In this document: positions 8,421 to 8,697 of the stretch, one piece after another | How the letters are laid out: each line of letters starts with the position of its first letter | Numbering within the stretch: position 1 is the stretch's first letter | Assembly: GCA_021846605.1 (NCBI GenBank) | Contig: JAJZWQ010000134.1 | Location: 1-8,697, forward strand | Origin: Bacillota bacterium | GTDB taxonomy: Bacteria; Bacillota_E; RBS10-35; JAJYVN01 | Direction: 5' to 3' | Length of the DNA stretch: 8,697 nucleotides | Program-made: the position numbers and the translations under genes | The notes under the pieces: model-generated | Told to the model about the DNA's origin: nothing | The model's input: only the letters and a program-made list of their open reading frames with translations | Database searches by the model: none

Positions 8421-8697
8421 CGGCCGCCCCTCCGCTTCCGGGTCCCCTTGCGTTTGCCGGGCTTGCCGCCACCGTGCGACCGGTTGGTCGCGGCGGCGGG
8501 GGCAGCCGGCGTGCTCGGCGAGGACGCGGGCGCCGGCGCCCGCATCGCCGGGACCGTCGGCGGCGCTCCCCCGGGTGCCGGGGCGACGGCCGCGGGTGCC
8601 GGGGCGACGGCCGCGGCAGGTTCGGCCGGTTCGGGGGTGTCCTGGGACGGCGGGGCGTCCGGCCCCGACAGATCGGCCTGCCAGTCGCGGCGCAGGT
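8417..8697 (-). CDS. secD: C-terminal tail of the gene upstream of secF, probably SecD (partial)
   Basis: An open frame enters from the right edge (first full codon at 8695) and ends in TGA at 8417-8419, overlapping the secF GTG by four bases. Only 92 residues are visible: a short LRRDWQADLSG piece, then about 60 residues rich in Pro and Ala, then a strongly basic end (GKPGKRKGTRKRRGGR). No membrane segment or conserved SecD motif is in view. The SecD call rests on gene order, since secD directly precedes secF in most bacteria, and on the coupled stop-start. If it is SecD, this tail would lie in the cytoplasm after the sixth membrane segment and is much longer than usual. Being low complexity, the tail itself has no family signal. 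Confidence 0.65.
   Translation of the reverse strand, partial: LRRDWQADLSGPDAPPSQDTPEPAEPAAAVAPAPAAVAPAPGGAPPTVPAMRAPAPASSPSTPAAPAAATNRSHGGGKPGKRKGTRKRRGGR
8573..8614 (-). repeat. Two perfect 21-base tandem copies in the presumed secD tail
   Basis: Positions 8573-8593 and 8594-8614 are identical (plus-strand unit GGGTGCCGGGGCGACGGCCGC), and the period extends one to two bases on each side. Being a multiple of three, it keeps the frame and encodes AAVAPAP twice. It looks like a recent in-frame duplication that lengthened the Pro/Ala-rich segment. Confidence 0.9.

Noticed and set aside
8008..8472. Minus-strand open frame of 154 residues across the secD-secF junction
   Set aside because: It is out of frame with both genes, and both have better support from the GTGA overlap and from SecF family motifs.

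Overview
The window is a run of genes all on the minus strand, GC-rich throughout (roughly 70 % by eye), reading from position 8697 down to position 1. Gene content and order (secD end, secF, then fapR-plsX-fabH-fabD-fabG-acpP-fabF) point to a high-GC member of the Bacillota (Firmicutes). FapR is a regulator typical of that phylum. The GC content and frequent GTG starts recall lineages such as Symbiobacterium, Thermaerobacter or Limnochorda. The genus cannot be fixed from sequence reading alone.

Layout in transcription order. (1) 8697-7239: the 3' end of a gene judged to be secD, overlapping by 4 bases (GTGA) a full secF. Both encode accessory subunits of the Sec protein export channel, and both carry low-complexity additions. 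(2) 7202-6504: a small multi-pass membrane protein resembling the CPBP (CAAX protease / bacteriocin-processing) family, with altered active-site motifs. (3) 6503-6405: an intergenic region with a good sigma-A-like promoter, followed by an AT-rich patch framed by an inverted repeat. (4) 6404-294: a fatty acid and phospholipid synthesis cluster. FapR is the malonyl-CoA-sensing repressor, PlsX makes acyl-phosphate for phospholipid synthesis, FabH starts fatty acid synthesis, FabD loads malonyl groups on ACP, FabG reduces the beta-keto group, AcpP is the carrier, and FabF elongates. Genes are tightly packed: fabH-fabD and fabD-fabG overlap by 4 bases and plsX-fabH by about 8. A second probable promoter precedes acpP. 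(5) 264-1: the start of another gene, open to the window edge, encoding a disordered Arg/Pro/Ala-rich N-terminus. By common Bacillota order it may be rnc (ribonuclease III), but nothing visible proves this.

Together the lipid genes cover initiation, the first reduction and condensation of type II fatty acid synthesis, plus the entry to phosphatidic acid synthesis. Dehydratase (fabZ) and enoyl reductase (fabK/fabI) are absent and must lie elsewhere. All essential catalytic residues are present in FabF, FabH, FabD and AcpP. FabG, FapR and the CPBP-like protein show substitutions at normally conserved positions.

No RNA genes, mobile elements, CRISPR arrays or clearly new systems were found. The most unusual features are the repetitive Ser/Thr/Ala-rich insert in the outer loop of SecF, the Pro/Ala-rich and very basic tail on the presumed SecD, and the two hexa-arginine tracts in the partial gene at the left edge.
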